Shown piece by piece: positions 24,501-35,974 of a stretch of 64,000 nt of DNA. The notes under the pieces were generated by a model. The model made no database searches and was not told where the DNA came from. It saw only the letters and a program-made list of their open reading frames with translations. Positions within the stretch are counted from its first letter, which is position 1; every line of letters begins with the position of its first letter. The DNA comes from Siphlonurus alternatus (Eukaryota > Arthropoda > Insecta > Ephemeroptera > Siphlonuridae). The DNA lies in NCBI GenBank assembly GCA_949825025.1, contig OX463779.1, positions 37,520,203 through 37,584,202 of the forward strand, written 5' to 3'. Made by a program: the position numbers and the translations under genes.

Positions 24501-27500
24501 AATACCAATTTAAACACTGAATGCTAATAAACAAAATTGAATAGCTCACAGAAAACAGAGGGAAAAAAATATATTAATATAAAATATTTAAGAAATCAAA
24601 GTTTGATTAATGTAAGAGATATCGTCTCAGATATATATAATGAATTTATGATACTTATCATGGCTTATTATTTCTTCATAATACTTATAATATGAAGATC
24701 GCAATTATATAATAGCCTATAAATTTGCAGAATATTTATTTTATGTTAAGGGTAAGGTAACGCCACCAATGTTAAAAAAAGTCCCTCACACAAAAATTCT
24801 GAAAAAAAATTAAAATGTTCTCCTCTACATCCCCTATCAGTAGTTAAAATATCAGGTATACAAATACGATCTAGTTTTTGAGTTATGAATTTTTAAAGTT
24901 GACTAAATTAACATGGGAATTCCATTTCTCCATGTTAAATTAGTCAACTTTAAAAATTCATAACTCAAAAACTAGATCGTATTTGTATACCTGATATTTT
25001 AGCTACTGATAGGGGGTGTAGAGGAGAACATTTTAAATTTTTTTCAGAATTTTTGTGTGAGGGATTTTTTTTAACATTGGTGGCGTTACCTTACCCTTAA
25101 TTTTTATGCATTATTTTTCAATTTTTTCATAAAACAAAATAATATGTAATTATGGCTAATAAATAAAGCTTAATTAGTTAATAAACATAAAAAATAGAAG
25201 ATAATTCAATGTTGGCGGAGCTGTAATAATGACTAATGTCGACAATAATTTTATTGTTTATGGACCGAGTTATAATGGTTGCGACAGTCATTGTAATGCG
25301 CGCAAGTTGCCCGGCCGACTGACGATGTGCGAGCTCGAGCCGTACACAAGTACCGCAGCACCACTGCTGCTGGCGCGGCTGCCGAGCTCACCCGACTTCC
25401 GCGCGTTCACTGAGTCATCGCCTGCTTTATCTGCCGCGATCGAGCGCGAGGCTTCCCCGATGAATGGAACTCGCTCGTGGAACGGGGCGTTTATTATTAT
25501 TGCCATGGTTACAAGTTGCACGTGGTAGCTAATTAAATAAATAATTTATGCAATATAAAACTTACATACAATATATAATTATTTAAATTTAAACTATTAA
25601 TTTTGTTACATTCTATTTATTTGCATAATATATTATATATATAATATAGATTTTTTAGATTATGACGTAAATAATACATAATTTATAATACAAATATATA
25701 GCTTACCAATATTCATCGAACACTTGGAAGGTCTTTAAATAAATGTTCGGCGATGTGTTAATGGAGCATCGACCTCAAAATTTAAATTGTTATTGCAGAA
25801 ATGGATAGAGGGTGCAAAGTTATGCTGCTCTGATTTTTTTAGAGACCGGGAACTATTTTTAAAAATAAAAAAAATATATATATATATACATTGAAAGTGC
25901 AGAGAAAGTGGTGCCTCTGGACGCCTCTCTTTTTAGGTCCATAAAAGGATAGGACCTAAAAGGGGCGTGGGTTAATTAAAACCCGACCCCTGCAAAAATT
26001 TTTAGCAATACTTACCGGGCTCAAAAAATCTGAAAAAAAAAAAAAAAAAGCAGAGTGGCTTAACTTTGCACTCTATATTCATTTTTGCAATAGAAAAATT
26101 TTGAGGTTTATACTCCATTTGCATAATTATGTGTTATCCGGTTGTAAGTGACCCCCTCAGGTCACTAATAACGTACTAACTTGATCACCTAATTATAAAT
26201 ATATATTATAATATATACTTTCAAATTCAATGGAATATCGATCGATATTAATTTATTATTTCTACATATTTATATATTTTCTAAGGTGTCAATTTTGATT
26301 AATCTGATGATCCTAAAATACATTATTTTCTTAATCATGATATTTTATGATGATTATATGGCTCAAAATATTAGATCGATATTGTTGACAAGTATTTGTT
26401 TTTAATTTTATTTTAAAATGAAATTAAAAACAAATACTGGTCATCATAATCATCATATATCATGATTAAGAAAATAATATTGAAGATAATTAATTAGTCA
26501 ATGTTGGGGGGATTAAATCATTCATGGCTACATTAACACAATTAAAACACAAATCCATGCAAATTAAAAATAATATAATAATAATAGCTAAAATTCTTTT
26601 CTGAAAATTCAACTCTGATTTAATTAGTTTAAAACCAGATGGAAAATATTGGAAGACCTCCAAAATAAATGGGATTGAAGATCACCATCGGCTTTTATAG
26701 AACGCCATCATGCAGGGATTGGTGGCCCCCGCATACCGGCACACACAGTGTCTCCAAGAATAGTACGGAATATTTTTTTTCTGCTTTTTTTTTATGAATT
26801 TACGCTGTTATTTTACGGGCCAATTGACTTTTTTTTCTCGATAGTACTGCATTACTGGACCTCGCACGGCCGTATACGCGTATCATGCCGGTCGGTGCGG
26901 TCACAAACGTTATAATTATTTGGCTATATATAATTATATAAGCTATAAGCAGCCCACAGGAACCGATTGTGCTATTGCACAATTGCTAGAGAGACGCACT
27001 TAAGTTATGATTTGCGTATATTAATAATTTAAAAACTACTACGAAAGAAAGATAAAACTATAATATAGTATAATATCAGCATAAATTCATGTCTATCGCT
27101 GAAAAATTAATTGAACTACAAGACTTTTTTTCCACGAGAAAAAATAATATTGGGACCTTTAAAAGCTATCTTTACAATTTGCAAAATTGCATAGTTAATT
27201 TCACCTGACAATTTAAATTATGGTGCAAATATTATATAATTTGCAACTTAAAAATATCACTAACGTTAAGGAAGTAGTTTTTTTTTATATATATTTTGTT
27301 TCTTAATATTCAATAATTACTTAAGTTCATATTTTCGCTATAATTATTTTATACTTTAGGCCTATATATTAGGGCTTATACAATTATTAAAAAAAGAATG
27401 TAGAGCTTTTTTGATGGTGGCATAATTATAATACATAGAATATATACAATACAGTATAATAATATATTGAACCAATTTAAACAGATAAAAATAAATGGCA

Positions 27501-30500
27501 TATATGCTTGTAAGTTGGCAGAAAGATATTGGTAAGTTTTTCTTTTTCATTAATTATATATTTTTTCCTTTGTTTAATCAACTTAATTATAACAAAATGC
27601 ATTAATTGATACTAAAATTTATAAAATTATAATAAATAAATAATAAAAATTAATAAATTTATAATTTAAGTGATCCGAAAACTTGTTTTGTAAATTACTG
27701 ATTGAAGTCTTTCCTGATAAAAGGTAAGTATATTTTTATGTGTTAATTTCATCAAAAATTTCCATGGTACATGATTTATATTTACAGTAAAATTGTATTT
27801 AATATTATTGTTGTTTATTGTATTCTGTATTGATGATTTCTGAATAAAGAAAATAAAATAAAGTTTTTCTTTTACAATAAATTGCTGCACAGCTATAGTA
27901 AAACCTAATCAATTTAAACCTATTCAAAAATTTAAAACACTTTTCTATTATGAAATAGGCCAATGGTCTAAAAGTATATATTTTTGTTTTATTTTTTTAT
28001 TTTTTCCATAAACAAACATTATAATGTTATTAATGAATTATAACAAAAGAAAAAAAAATACCAGAATGGTTTTATGTTTATTTAATGCTATGTGTAGAGG
28101 TCATAAGAATCAATAGGAGGGTGTAAGTGGGGAATTTAATTATATTATTGTAAATTTAATAGTATATTGATTTATTTCATTGGCTTTTTAGTTAATAAAT
28201 TATTCATATTACACTATTGGAGTTGTATTGATTATATTATGTATTTGTTAATTTATTTATATTTATTATGTAATGCTTTTCTGACAAAAATTACCATCCT
28301 ATTATGTGAATTATTTGGCAAGAGAGTATCCTCTTAAAAAAAAAAAAAATGACAGTTGTATGCCTTGCACCTCCAGTCTCATCCACTGATTTTAGTTTTG
28401 TTAATATTTTGTTTTGTTTTAAGCTTACGGAGAGATGTCATCAGGCAGATATGACTATATAAATGTGATTTTATAGTATTTTCAGTAGTGCTTATATTTT
28501 CTTTTTTGTGTTGACAGCTGCTGTAAAACTGATACAAGAGAGTGACTTCTTCATGGATGCCTTAACCGCGGTGACAAGACCGGAGCCTCGCAAGCGCAAG
28601 CGGAGAGTCAGCAGCAGCAAGGACGAGCCTCCGTCAAACCAAGCAGCGGCTGGCAAGCCCGGCAGCAAGGAACCAGAGTCTCCCTCCGAGTCCCCCAAGA
28701 AGAGCATGTCTCCAACGTCAGCTTCCAGACCAAGCTTCCAGTTTTACACAGATACTCTCGAAACATCAAAATCTGTGGATGAATCTGAAGAAGTTAACCC
28801 GTCTGATAGAAGTAAGTTTAATAATAATTGTCAATTAGTTATTTAGAAAACTTAATCTAGGGTCGATCTAGCTTTGCTTCTTTTGAGGGAGGTGGGATGA
28901 TACCTCTTAAAGGTGATGGGTGAAATGTGGCAAGACTCGTAATGTAATTTTTATCTCCTGGGGAAAGGAAGGCGGGGGTAGAAATCTGTGAAAGGCATAC
29001 TTAAATTAAAAGTTTGGAGGTTATTATTTGATCTCAAATCTTTTTGATACCCTAGGGGAAAAATACATGCAGCTGTTTCACATATCACAAAATCTAGCTG
29101 AGTCAGTAAGATGATAAAATAATACTGAGATATATTAAATAATACTGGTGGTTTTAAAGCATCCAACTGAATTTTAATACTGGGAACAGCTGGAACAAAA
29201 TCTTCTAGGACTGTCAATGTTCTTTATTTTCCATCATGAATAAAAAATAGTGTCTACTCCAACTAACAATTTGTAATTTCCACAGCACCAACACCACCTG
29301 GAGATGGAGGGGAGGAAGAGTCCAAGGGCTCCAGTGAGGGCTCCAACAAGGGTGTGCTGGTCCTGCACCGACCTGCCGAGCGAGTCAAGAAGTCGGTACG
29401 GTTCCGAGTAGAGGAGGAGCTGGTCAGCATTCTCTACTTTGAGCTGGACGAGACGGAGAGAGGTGGGTACAGTGGCGAGTTATCAATACTTTTGACAACA
29501 CTAGGGCTTTCATGTTATGACAACACTGCTTTATTTAACGTGTGTCTAATCAATTTCTTCAATTCTTTGCAGTTAATGTGACAAAAACTTTCGGAGATTT
29601 GAGACTTCTAGATCTTGAACATGAACGTGATATGATGCAGAATGCTAAGAAATTAGGTAAGTTTGTCTAACGAGCAAATATGTTTTGTTACTTTTTCCTT
29701 GTTTTCAGTTCTCTAATGTTAATTTTGTTCTCTGTAGCTATCACACAAGAAGAGAAGATCCCGTGGCGTCGCCTGATCCCAATTGACGCTCCTCCGCCAC
29801 TTGTGGAGCCTGGCAAGAACAGCCGAGAGCGCGACGTGCAGTTTGCGAGAGAGAAGACGGTGCTGCAGGCAATATACTTCACACCTGGCTCGTAAGTACC
29901 AATTTCTCCTCAGCTAAAAATAGCTTTTGTTCAATTTTTTTCAATAAAATCAGTTAAAGAAATTGTTGCTTCCTTTCATTGTGTTTAGCGGCAAAAATTA
30001 CTTAATATTAACAGCTAAGTGGGGTGCATTAATTATGAATACAGTATTGTGTCAATTCGCTCAATTGCCACTCAAATACAATCAATTAAGTGCAACTTCA
30101 ATATATATATATATTTTTTTTTTCCAGGATCCCTGACTACCCAGCTGAGCCTGACCCTGAGAGCCACCCGACCACGGACCCCAAAGTGATTCCCCAGGAC
30201 GACACGACGGGCAACCCTGACAGCGTTAAGGACTTTTCCAACGCACCCTGGCCTGAACCCAAGATTGGCCACGCCCCCACGCCAAGCTTCGTCACACATT
30301 CCGTGCCCTTCACACCCAGCCCGGCGGTACAGCCCGTCCCGGCACCAGTTGGTGGCGGAGGAGGTTGGAGGGTGAGTTCTATAAAAATTGAATCACGTGC
30401 TGCAGTTTTGCATGCATTGGCTATTATTGCCATGTTAAATACATCAACATCGAGGCTTCCGCAGCAAAATGCTCACTTTGCAAATAGTAAATCTATTACT

Positions 30501-33140
30501 TTTCCAGGTACATATTTTACAACCTTCTTAAAATGCAGTGTGAGCATTTTGCTGTGGGAGCCTTGACATACTTTTATTAAAGTAAAGTGCGCGCTAGAAA
30601 AAAAAGTTGAGTTAGTATTTTCTAAAAATAGTTCAAGTAGTCCTCCATATCAAACCAAAATTAAAAAAATTCTATCTCAAATAGGTTTGCCAGAAAAAAA
30701 TTCCAAATAGAGAGTGAACGCGTCGCTTAACATGGGGCCTTACCTGACAAAAACCCTCGAATATCTCGAAAAAATACACCGTTAGGTGGTATGAAAAAAT
30801 ATAGTGATGTTCTATGACCCAAGCTTTAACCAAAAACCGATTAAAAAAAATTTCTCTCGAATCCATTTTTCCGTAAAAAAATAATAAAAAATCTTATGGG
30901 AATTAACATGGTAGATTTTCTTGATTTTTTTTACGGAAAAATGGATTCGAGAGAAATTTTTTTTAATCGGTGTTTGGTTAAAGCTTGGGTCATAGAACAT
31001 CACTATATTTTTTTCATACCACCTAACGGTGTATTTTTTTGAGATATTCGAGTTTTTTTTTAATTAAGCGACGCGTTCACTCTGACTTTGGAATTTTTTT
31101 CTGGCAAACCTATTTGAGATAGAATTTTTTGAATTTTGGTTTGATATGGAGGACTACTTGAACTATTTTTAGAAAATACTAACTCAACTTTTTTTTCTAG
31201 CGCGCACTTTACTTTAATAGTCGTTATTTCTAATACAATATAATGAACTTTGATAGACAAGATTTTATTTTCTTTAATGAATAGGGGCTAAAATATTATG
31301 CTTTCCTATTTGTGTGTTTCCCCCACAGTATGGGGACTGTTGCAATATTAATCATATATTGTAGTGTTGTACAGAGCTATCAATAAGGCTTGGAGAATTG
31401 GTCATGTTAGGGCAATAAAAATACTAAAATAAAAATGCAACTTTCTAAGAGGTTTAACTAACTCCAGACCCCAGACCTTCTTTAATATGAGGATATAAAA
31501 AGATCGGACACAGTATTCAAACATAGAACTTGTATCATTTAAAAAAGAAAAAAAAAAAAAAACAACTACAAAAAATTTAAACAAAAGCAAACTGATAAAC
31601 TCTTTATGCTCTAGTCTCAATTATAAGGGGGGAGGGAAATGATTGATTATCTATAATTTGATTTTGTTATGAATGAAATTAGTAGGGCTCCAAAATTATT
31701 GTATCAGCTTCTTTACTAAAATCTTGTATCTTATTTTCAGACTGGGGATGGCCAGGTGTTGTCTGCAGGACCCGGCGAGGTATTCCCTCCCTCCAACAAC
31801 AACTTTGCACCACCTCACGCAGGCTACGAGACGGGAAGCCAGGTACCTTATGGCGGCTACGGCTATGAGACTCCTGGCGGCTACATGGACGGCATGAACT
31901 ACGGAGGAAGCCCAGACATGAACAATGGACCCCCCATGGGTGGAAGCCCCAACAATTTCTTATACCCTCCCCCACAAGGACCAGGGAATTTCAGACCTCA
32001 GGGACCTGGAAACTGGGGACCACCAATTGGACCTATGGGAGAGCCACCAGGACACATGGGTGGCCCACAAGGACCTATGGGTGGCCCACAAAGACCCATG
32101 GGAGGACCTATGAATAGCCCTCAAGGACATATGGGACATCCAGGATTAATGGGTGGCTCACAGGGCCCCATGGGTGGACCAATGGTTGGACCGCAGGGAC
32201 CAATGGGTGGTCCAGGGCATATGGGACATCAAGGACCAATGGGAGGCCCTCAAGGACCAATGGGAGGCCCTCAAGGACCAATGGGAGGCCCTCAAGGACC
32301 AATGGGAGGCCCTCAAGGACCAATGGGAGGTCCTCAGGGACCAATGGGAGGTCCTCAAGGACCAATGGGAGGACATCAAGGACCAATGGGCGGACCAGGC
32401 CACAATGAAATGAGAGGAGGAGGACAGAGATTTAGAGGAGGTGGACCTAGAGGAGGACGAGGCAACTGGAACAACGGACCATCAAGAGGAGGTGAGAATA
32501 TTTGCTTAATCTTGACTTCTATAGTAATTGATAGAAGAATATTTAGTTAAAAATTTCAACTGATCAAAATGTCATATTTAATAAAAGAAACATTCCTGAT
32601 CAGTGATCACATTTTCATATTTTGGTCATATTTTTGTGCTAATTACTGTTTGTGTATTCCAAAACTGAAATTCTTTGTCATAAATACAGAACAATTTAAA
32701 CAATTTCAGACTTCAGGTATATCAATAATAGTTCTGATCGTTGGATGTTATTTTTCCTGGAATGGATCATTATAGAAGATTTTCATAGCCAAACCAATTG
32801 ATTCCTGAAGACAAGCTGGTCACACTAGCTATGGAAATATCTACAAAAATACCCTGCACAATATTTTTTTATATAAAATTCACTGAAGCTAATCACTTTC
32901 AACAATACATTATTTTAATTGAACCTTGTTATACTTATTTATAAGTAATTGGTCCCACATTCCTAAATGATTTACCACTGATCTGTCGCTAATCAAATGT
33001 TTGTTTTTATTTCAGGTCGAGGCAAAGGTTGGGGAGGCGGTGGTGGAAACCGAGGTGTGTGCAAGCACTTCCGGTCGGGTTACTGTCGAAACGGAGATAA
33101 CTGCAACTTCCTGCACCCTGGCAGTGGACCCAATTTCTAG
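11197..33140 (+). CDS. PNUTS: PNUTS, protein phosphatase 1 nuclear targeting subunit (PPP1R10)
   Basis: Exons: 11192-11217 (ATG 11215, or in-frame ATG 11197), 11850-11947, 13817-13903, 14249-14436, 15426-16955, 28518-28811, 29286-29462, 29573-29656, 29738-29891, 30128-30371, 31741-32491, 33016-33140 (TAG). All joins keep phase, giving about 1,244 residues against roughly 940 in mammals. Order: N-terminal TFIIS-like helical domain (1-155); charged Lys/Glu coiled coil (about 374-444); PP1-docking RVxF-type site KKSVRF (about 767) followed by the family-specific [23 protein letters not shown] block; Gly/Met/Pro-rich tail with GPMGGPQ repeats; C-terminal CCCH finger C-x7-C-x5-C-x3-H (about 1219-1238). 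The family tethers PP1 (with WDR82 and TOX4) to chromatin and dephosphorylates RNA polymerase II and SPT5, slowing polymerase for termination. The very short first exon is the least certain part. Confidence 0.9.
12811..13157. mobile_element. Palindromic MITE, family H2 copy 1 (PNUTS intron)
   Basis: A 347-base, nearly perfect palindrome starts GGGTAAGGTAACGCCACC and ends with its reverse complement. TTAA flanks both sides (12807-12810, 13158-13161). The centre (AACATGGGATTTCCATTTCTCCATGTT) is the only asymmetric part, so arms are about 160 bases. Noncoding. Copies of the same length are at 24750 and 34351. Confidence 0.9.
17704..18040. mobile_element. MITE family M1 copy 1
   Basis: Outer ends TAATGGACAACAT and ATGTTGTCCATTA are reverse complements. 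Inside them, GCAGAAATGAATAGAGGG and its complement form a second matched segment that is shared with the copies at 25759 and 50561. The interior contains GGCCACGCCCC-type words. Noncoding, about 337 bases. Confidence 0.8.
18878..19072 (+). other. Exon-like GC-rich islands inside PNUTS intron
   Basis: After a good acceptor (TGTGTTGCAG) a frame stays open from 18878 to about 19071 with non-repetitive composition, and a second island ends in a strong donor at 19451 (CGTCAAAG|GTAAGG). Neither matches a known PNUTS segment and neither has both a clean acceptor and donor in a PNUTS-compatible phase. They may be alternative exons, a nested transcript or chance. Confidence 0.2.
21430..21562. mobile_element. 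Degraded hAT-type MITE related to 24190-24358
   Basis: It starts CAGGCGCGGA and shares with the copy at 24190 the words TTGGAGT-GGGGAAAT and AAAATTTCGGG in the same order. The right terminus is missing or highly diverged and a T-run follows. The relationship is clear but the boundary at the right is approximate. Confidence 0.55.
21788..21902. repeat. 42-base inverted repeat with a CRE-like site in each arm
   Basis: Left arm ATAAACTGGTCGTCACTTAA continues through TTTGACGTCACGAACC; the right arm is its near-perfect reverse complement ending GTGACTGCCAGTTTAT. Each arm contains TGACGTCA. The spacer is about 30 bases. It may be a short MITE or a transcription-factor platform. Confidence 0.7.
24190..24358. 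mobile_element. hAT-superfamily MITE with 8-bp target duplication
   Basis: Perfect 15-base terminal inverted repeats (CAGGCGCGGATCCAG and its complement) are flanked by an exact 8-base duplication, CATATTAT, at 24182-24189 and 24359-24366. Eight-base duplications and CAGG-type ends mark the hAT superfamily. The 169-base interior has a long G run next to a C-rich run and codes for nothing. Confidence 0.9.
24750..25096. mobile_element. Palindromic MITE, family H2 copy 2 (PNUTS intron)
   Basis: The same 347-base palindrome as at 12811, in the same core orientation, with TTAA at 24746-24749 and 25097-25100. Differences from copy 1 are scattered single bases. Confidence 0.9.
25288..25521. other. 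GC/CpG-rich island inside PNUTS intron
   Basis: About 230 bases rich in CG dinucleotides stand out from surroundings above 70 percent AT. It is open on the minus strand (77 codons from 25521) and partly on the plus strand, but no family is recognised and no clear splice sites bound it. It may be an internal promoter, an exon of a nested gene or a young insertion. Confidence 0.35.
25759..26119. mobile_element. MITE family M1 copy 2
   Basis: Outer ends (TAATGGAGCATCGACCTC at left, GAGGTTTATACTCCATT at right) and the inner pair GCAGAAATGGATAGAGGG / CTATATTCATTTTTGC match as reverse complements. It contains two halves of a GGACCTAAAAGGGGCG word. About 361 bases, noncoding. Confidence 0.8.
26322..26478. 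repeat. Imperfect AT-rich hairpin
   Basis: ATTATTTTCTTAATCATGAT pairs with ATCATGATTAAGAAAATAAT, and AGTATTTGTTTTTAATTTT pairs with its complement further in, giving a nested hairpin of about 157 bases. No target duplication was identified. Possibly an old MITE. Confidence 0.6.
26500..28517. other. AT-rich 3' part of PNUTS intron 5
   Basis: A GC-richer patch at 26690-26900 has no usable frame. The rest is extremely AT-rich and contains nothing recognisable up to the acceptor at 28517. Confidence 0.5.
30452..30564. mobile_element. Short MITE-like inverted repeat in PNUTS intron 10
   Basis: GAGGCTTCCGCAGCAAAATG and the following CTCAC pair with GTGAGCATTTTGCTGTGGGAGCC about 60 bases later, with few mismatches. 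Directly downstream of PNUTS exon 10 (ends 30371). Confidence 0.6.
30581..31213. mobile_element. Long-hairpin MITE, family H1 copy 2 (PNUTS intron 10)
   Basis: The same terminal AGTAAAGTGCGCGCTAG inverted repeat and TTAA flanks (30577-30580, 31214-31217) as copy 1. Arms are about 300 bases with a small deletion in the right arm (around 31050) relative to copy 1. The spacer carries the AATTAACATGGTAGATTTT core also found in copy 1. Confidence 0.85.
32230..32390 (+). repeat. 21-base coding minisatellite in PNUTS
   Basis: About seven to eight tandem units of CAAGGACCAATGGGAGGCCCT encode Gln-Gly-Pro-Met-Gly-Gly-Pro. Adjacent units are almost identical in DNA, including third positions, so the array expanded or was homogenised recently. 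It lies in the disordered Gly/Met/Pro tail (about residues 1117-1170). Confidence 0.9.
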
Positions 33141-33775
33141 TGACCCACCCTGACTGAGACTGCATGGCCCTGAAAGGTGCTTTAAGACTGATGCCTCTAA
33201 TTATACCTGTCGCTCATGATTGTGATAAACCTTTAAAAACAAAAGCTTCATAAGCTTTATAAATATAAACTGATTTTGTATATAACTATTATTACTTATA
33301 GAGTAACAATTAGTTATTGTTAATAATATTAATATTATAAACTTTTTTATTTATGTAAAAATGTATATTTTGTAGTATACGTGTGAAAATGTATATATTA
33401 TGTCAACGAATGCTGTGTAATGAATGATATGAAGAAAATGCATGCACATATAAATTATGTATGGGATTTTTTTTACTATTTCAAACGCTATATTTGTCAT
33501 TCCATGAAGGATGGATTTTTGTTTTACTATGATTGAAATATAATATAAATATGCTGTATGTGTATACAAATTCTATTTTTAATTTTTTAAATACATTGCA
33601 AGTTAACAAATTTTACAGGTTTTAATAATTTTTGTTGAGTTTTTGACCCCTTATTTTTAAAAAAAAATGCTCTATGTAATATATTATATGGAGATAAAAT
33701 ATTGCTATTTCATCATAAATACTGCATTGAAACTTTTTCTGTTAAGTTAATTTTTATAATAAAAATAAAATAAAA
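33141..33775 (+). other. PNUTS 3' untranslated region and poly(A) signal
   Basis: AT-rich sequence after the TAG stop ends in AATAAA at 33758-33763, followed by further AATAAA-like words. That gives a 3' UTR of about 630 bases. Earlier weak signals exist, so the exact end is uncertain. Confidence 0.5.
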
Positions 33776-34134
33776 TCTTAATATTTTTAAATAAATGAAT
33801 TTTATTTAAATTTTAGACCTATTTTTTTTTATAGCAATACAAAACTTATACTTATGAAGCAATAAGTTATATATTTTGTTAATTGTAGTTTGAAAAATGA
33901 ACAATACGATAAAAAATTTAATTCAACTATAAAAAATATATAAATATATGTATTTAATTTTTTTATGGTACGCAATTAATGAAGAAAAACATTAAATATA
34001 ATGAAAAAATAAAACAACCGCACCAGATAACAGTATAGAGGCTTGACACTTTGATTGTGAGCTACTTAATTGTACATAATAATTTATTAAGCACTGCTTT
34101 GGTGCCTTTGGTGTACGAGAAGTTGCATATCCTG

Positions 34135-34745
34135 TCAGTCCCAGGGGCAGGCGCAGGCAGGGCGCGCGGGACCACAGCAGGGTCGCGCCGCGGGGTCTGT
34201 GTCGTAGTTGACCGTGCTTGTGTTGTCCGCGCGCACCGAGGCCAGCAGACGTGCGAGGGCTTGGGCAGCGCGACGTATTACCGCGCCTGAACATAAAAAA
34301 AAAATCGTTATACAGTATAATTGAGTAAAAATACATATTAAAAACATTAAGGGTAAGGTAACGCCACCAATGTTAAAAAAAATCCCTCTCACAAAAATTC
34401 TGAAAAAAATTTAAAATGTTCTCCTCTATACCCCCTATCAGTACCTAAAATATCAGGTATACAAATACGATCTAGTTTTTGAGTTATAAATTTTTAAAGT
34501 TGCCTACTTTAACATGGAGAAATGAAACTCCCATGTTAAATTGGTCAACTTTAAAAATTCATAACTCAAAAACTAGATCGTATTTGTATACCTGATATTT
34601 TAGCTACTGATAGGGGGTGTAGAGGAGAACATTTTAAATTTTTTTCAGAATTTTTGTGAGAGGGATTTTTTTTAACATTGGTGGCGTTACCTTACCCTTA
34701 AAGCCCTGCTCAATTGCTCAATGTACAGTTAACATCGTCACGCAC

Positions 34746-34819
<74 letters not shown>

Positions 34820-35938
34820 GCAGTTTCTCTCTACCAATACAGCATTATAAATATATTATATATACAAATTCTATTTTCAATTTTTTAAATACATTGCAAG
34901 TTAACAACTTTTACAGGTTTTAATTATTTTTTAATATACTCGCAATTATATATTATATGTATATAACACTAACTGTTAAACAATAAAACGAATCTTGTAT
35001 GTCTGTAATTAAATGTTATTAATATATATTAATTATTATAATAATAAAATGAATATATTATATACATTTTTTTTGTTAATAATAAAATACGAATCCATAG
35101 AATTTATAATATATGGTTGAATATACGAAATATTATAGTGCGCCTTAAATTGTGTTTTGCAGTTTTGCTTTAAATAACCTTTAACCAGAATATGCCAATC
35201 ATGCAGGTAGAAACAATTTAATTAATTAATATTTTAGTATAAAACGTAATGTTTTAATTATATATGATAATTTCATAATGAAGGCCGCGCGGCTACATTA
35301 ATTTTTAAGTGTGAGTTTGAATCAATTTACGTATTTTGAAAATATCATCTTTAGAGGAACAAATAAACTGTTGCAAGAGTATTAATTACAGTGATTTTTG
35401 TTATATGAAATGATCGAACCAAGTTTTATAAAAATAATTTAATTAAAACAATTAAATTATTTTTGTAATATATCATGTCATACGGTGTCATGTTATCACC
35501 CAGTGATGAAGTGCAACAATTAATTTTATGATTTACCTTGCATTTGAAAATACTGTAAAATGAAACAGAACCTTAATTAGCCCTCTATTATAGTTATATT
35601 ATAATACAATAACATATTTATTATTGCTTAAAATTTTGTTGTTTAATTAAATGTGTAAAATGAGCTTAAAGGAAATATATTTCAAAGTGTAAAAAATGTG
35701 GTTTCATTAATTTCTTTATTTTTTAAAATTATTGTATGATTTTATAATAATTTGTATAACTTTATGTGTGTGTTTGCTGAAGAAATAAAATTTCTCTTAA
35801 TTTTTATTATATTTGTATTATTTGTACTTGATTTTATACCACCATAGCATATATCTTAAAAAATTAATCCTATATTTTATTAGTAATTTAGTATAAGGAT
35901 GATTTTTGTGCATATAAATTATTATTAATAATTTTAAT

Positions 35939-35974
<36 letters not shown>

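Larger units (their letters stand above)
16956..28517 (+). other. 11.6-kb intron 5 of PNUTS
   Basis: Bounded by donor AAGC|GTAAGTACC and acceptor TTGACAG. It holds MITEs (17704-18040, 21430-21562, 24190-24358, 24750-25096, 25759-26119), inverted repeats (21788-21902, 26322-26478), a GC-rich island (25288-25521) and exon-like islands near 18.9 and 19.4 kb. The remainder is AT-rich with short A or T runs and no recognised coding sequence. No conserved PNUTS segment appears missing, so no further constitutive exon is required here. Confidence 0.75.

Noticed and set aside
31756..32550. A separate Gly/Met/Pro-rich gene starting at ATG 31756
   Set aside because: It is PNUTS exon 11: an acceptor at 31740 and a donor at 32492 join in phase with the neighbouring PNUTS exons.
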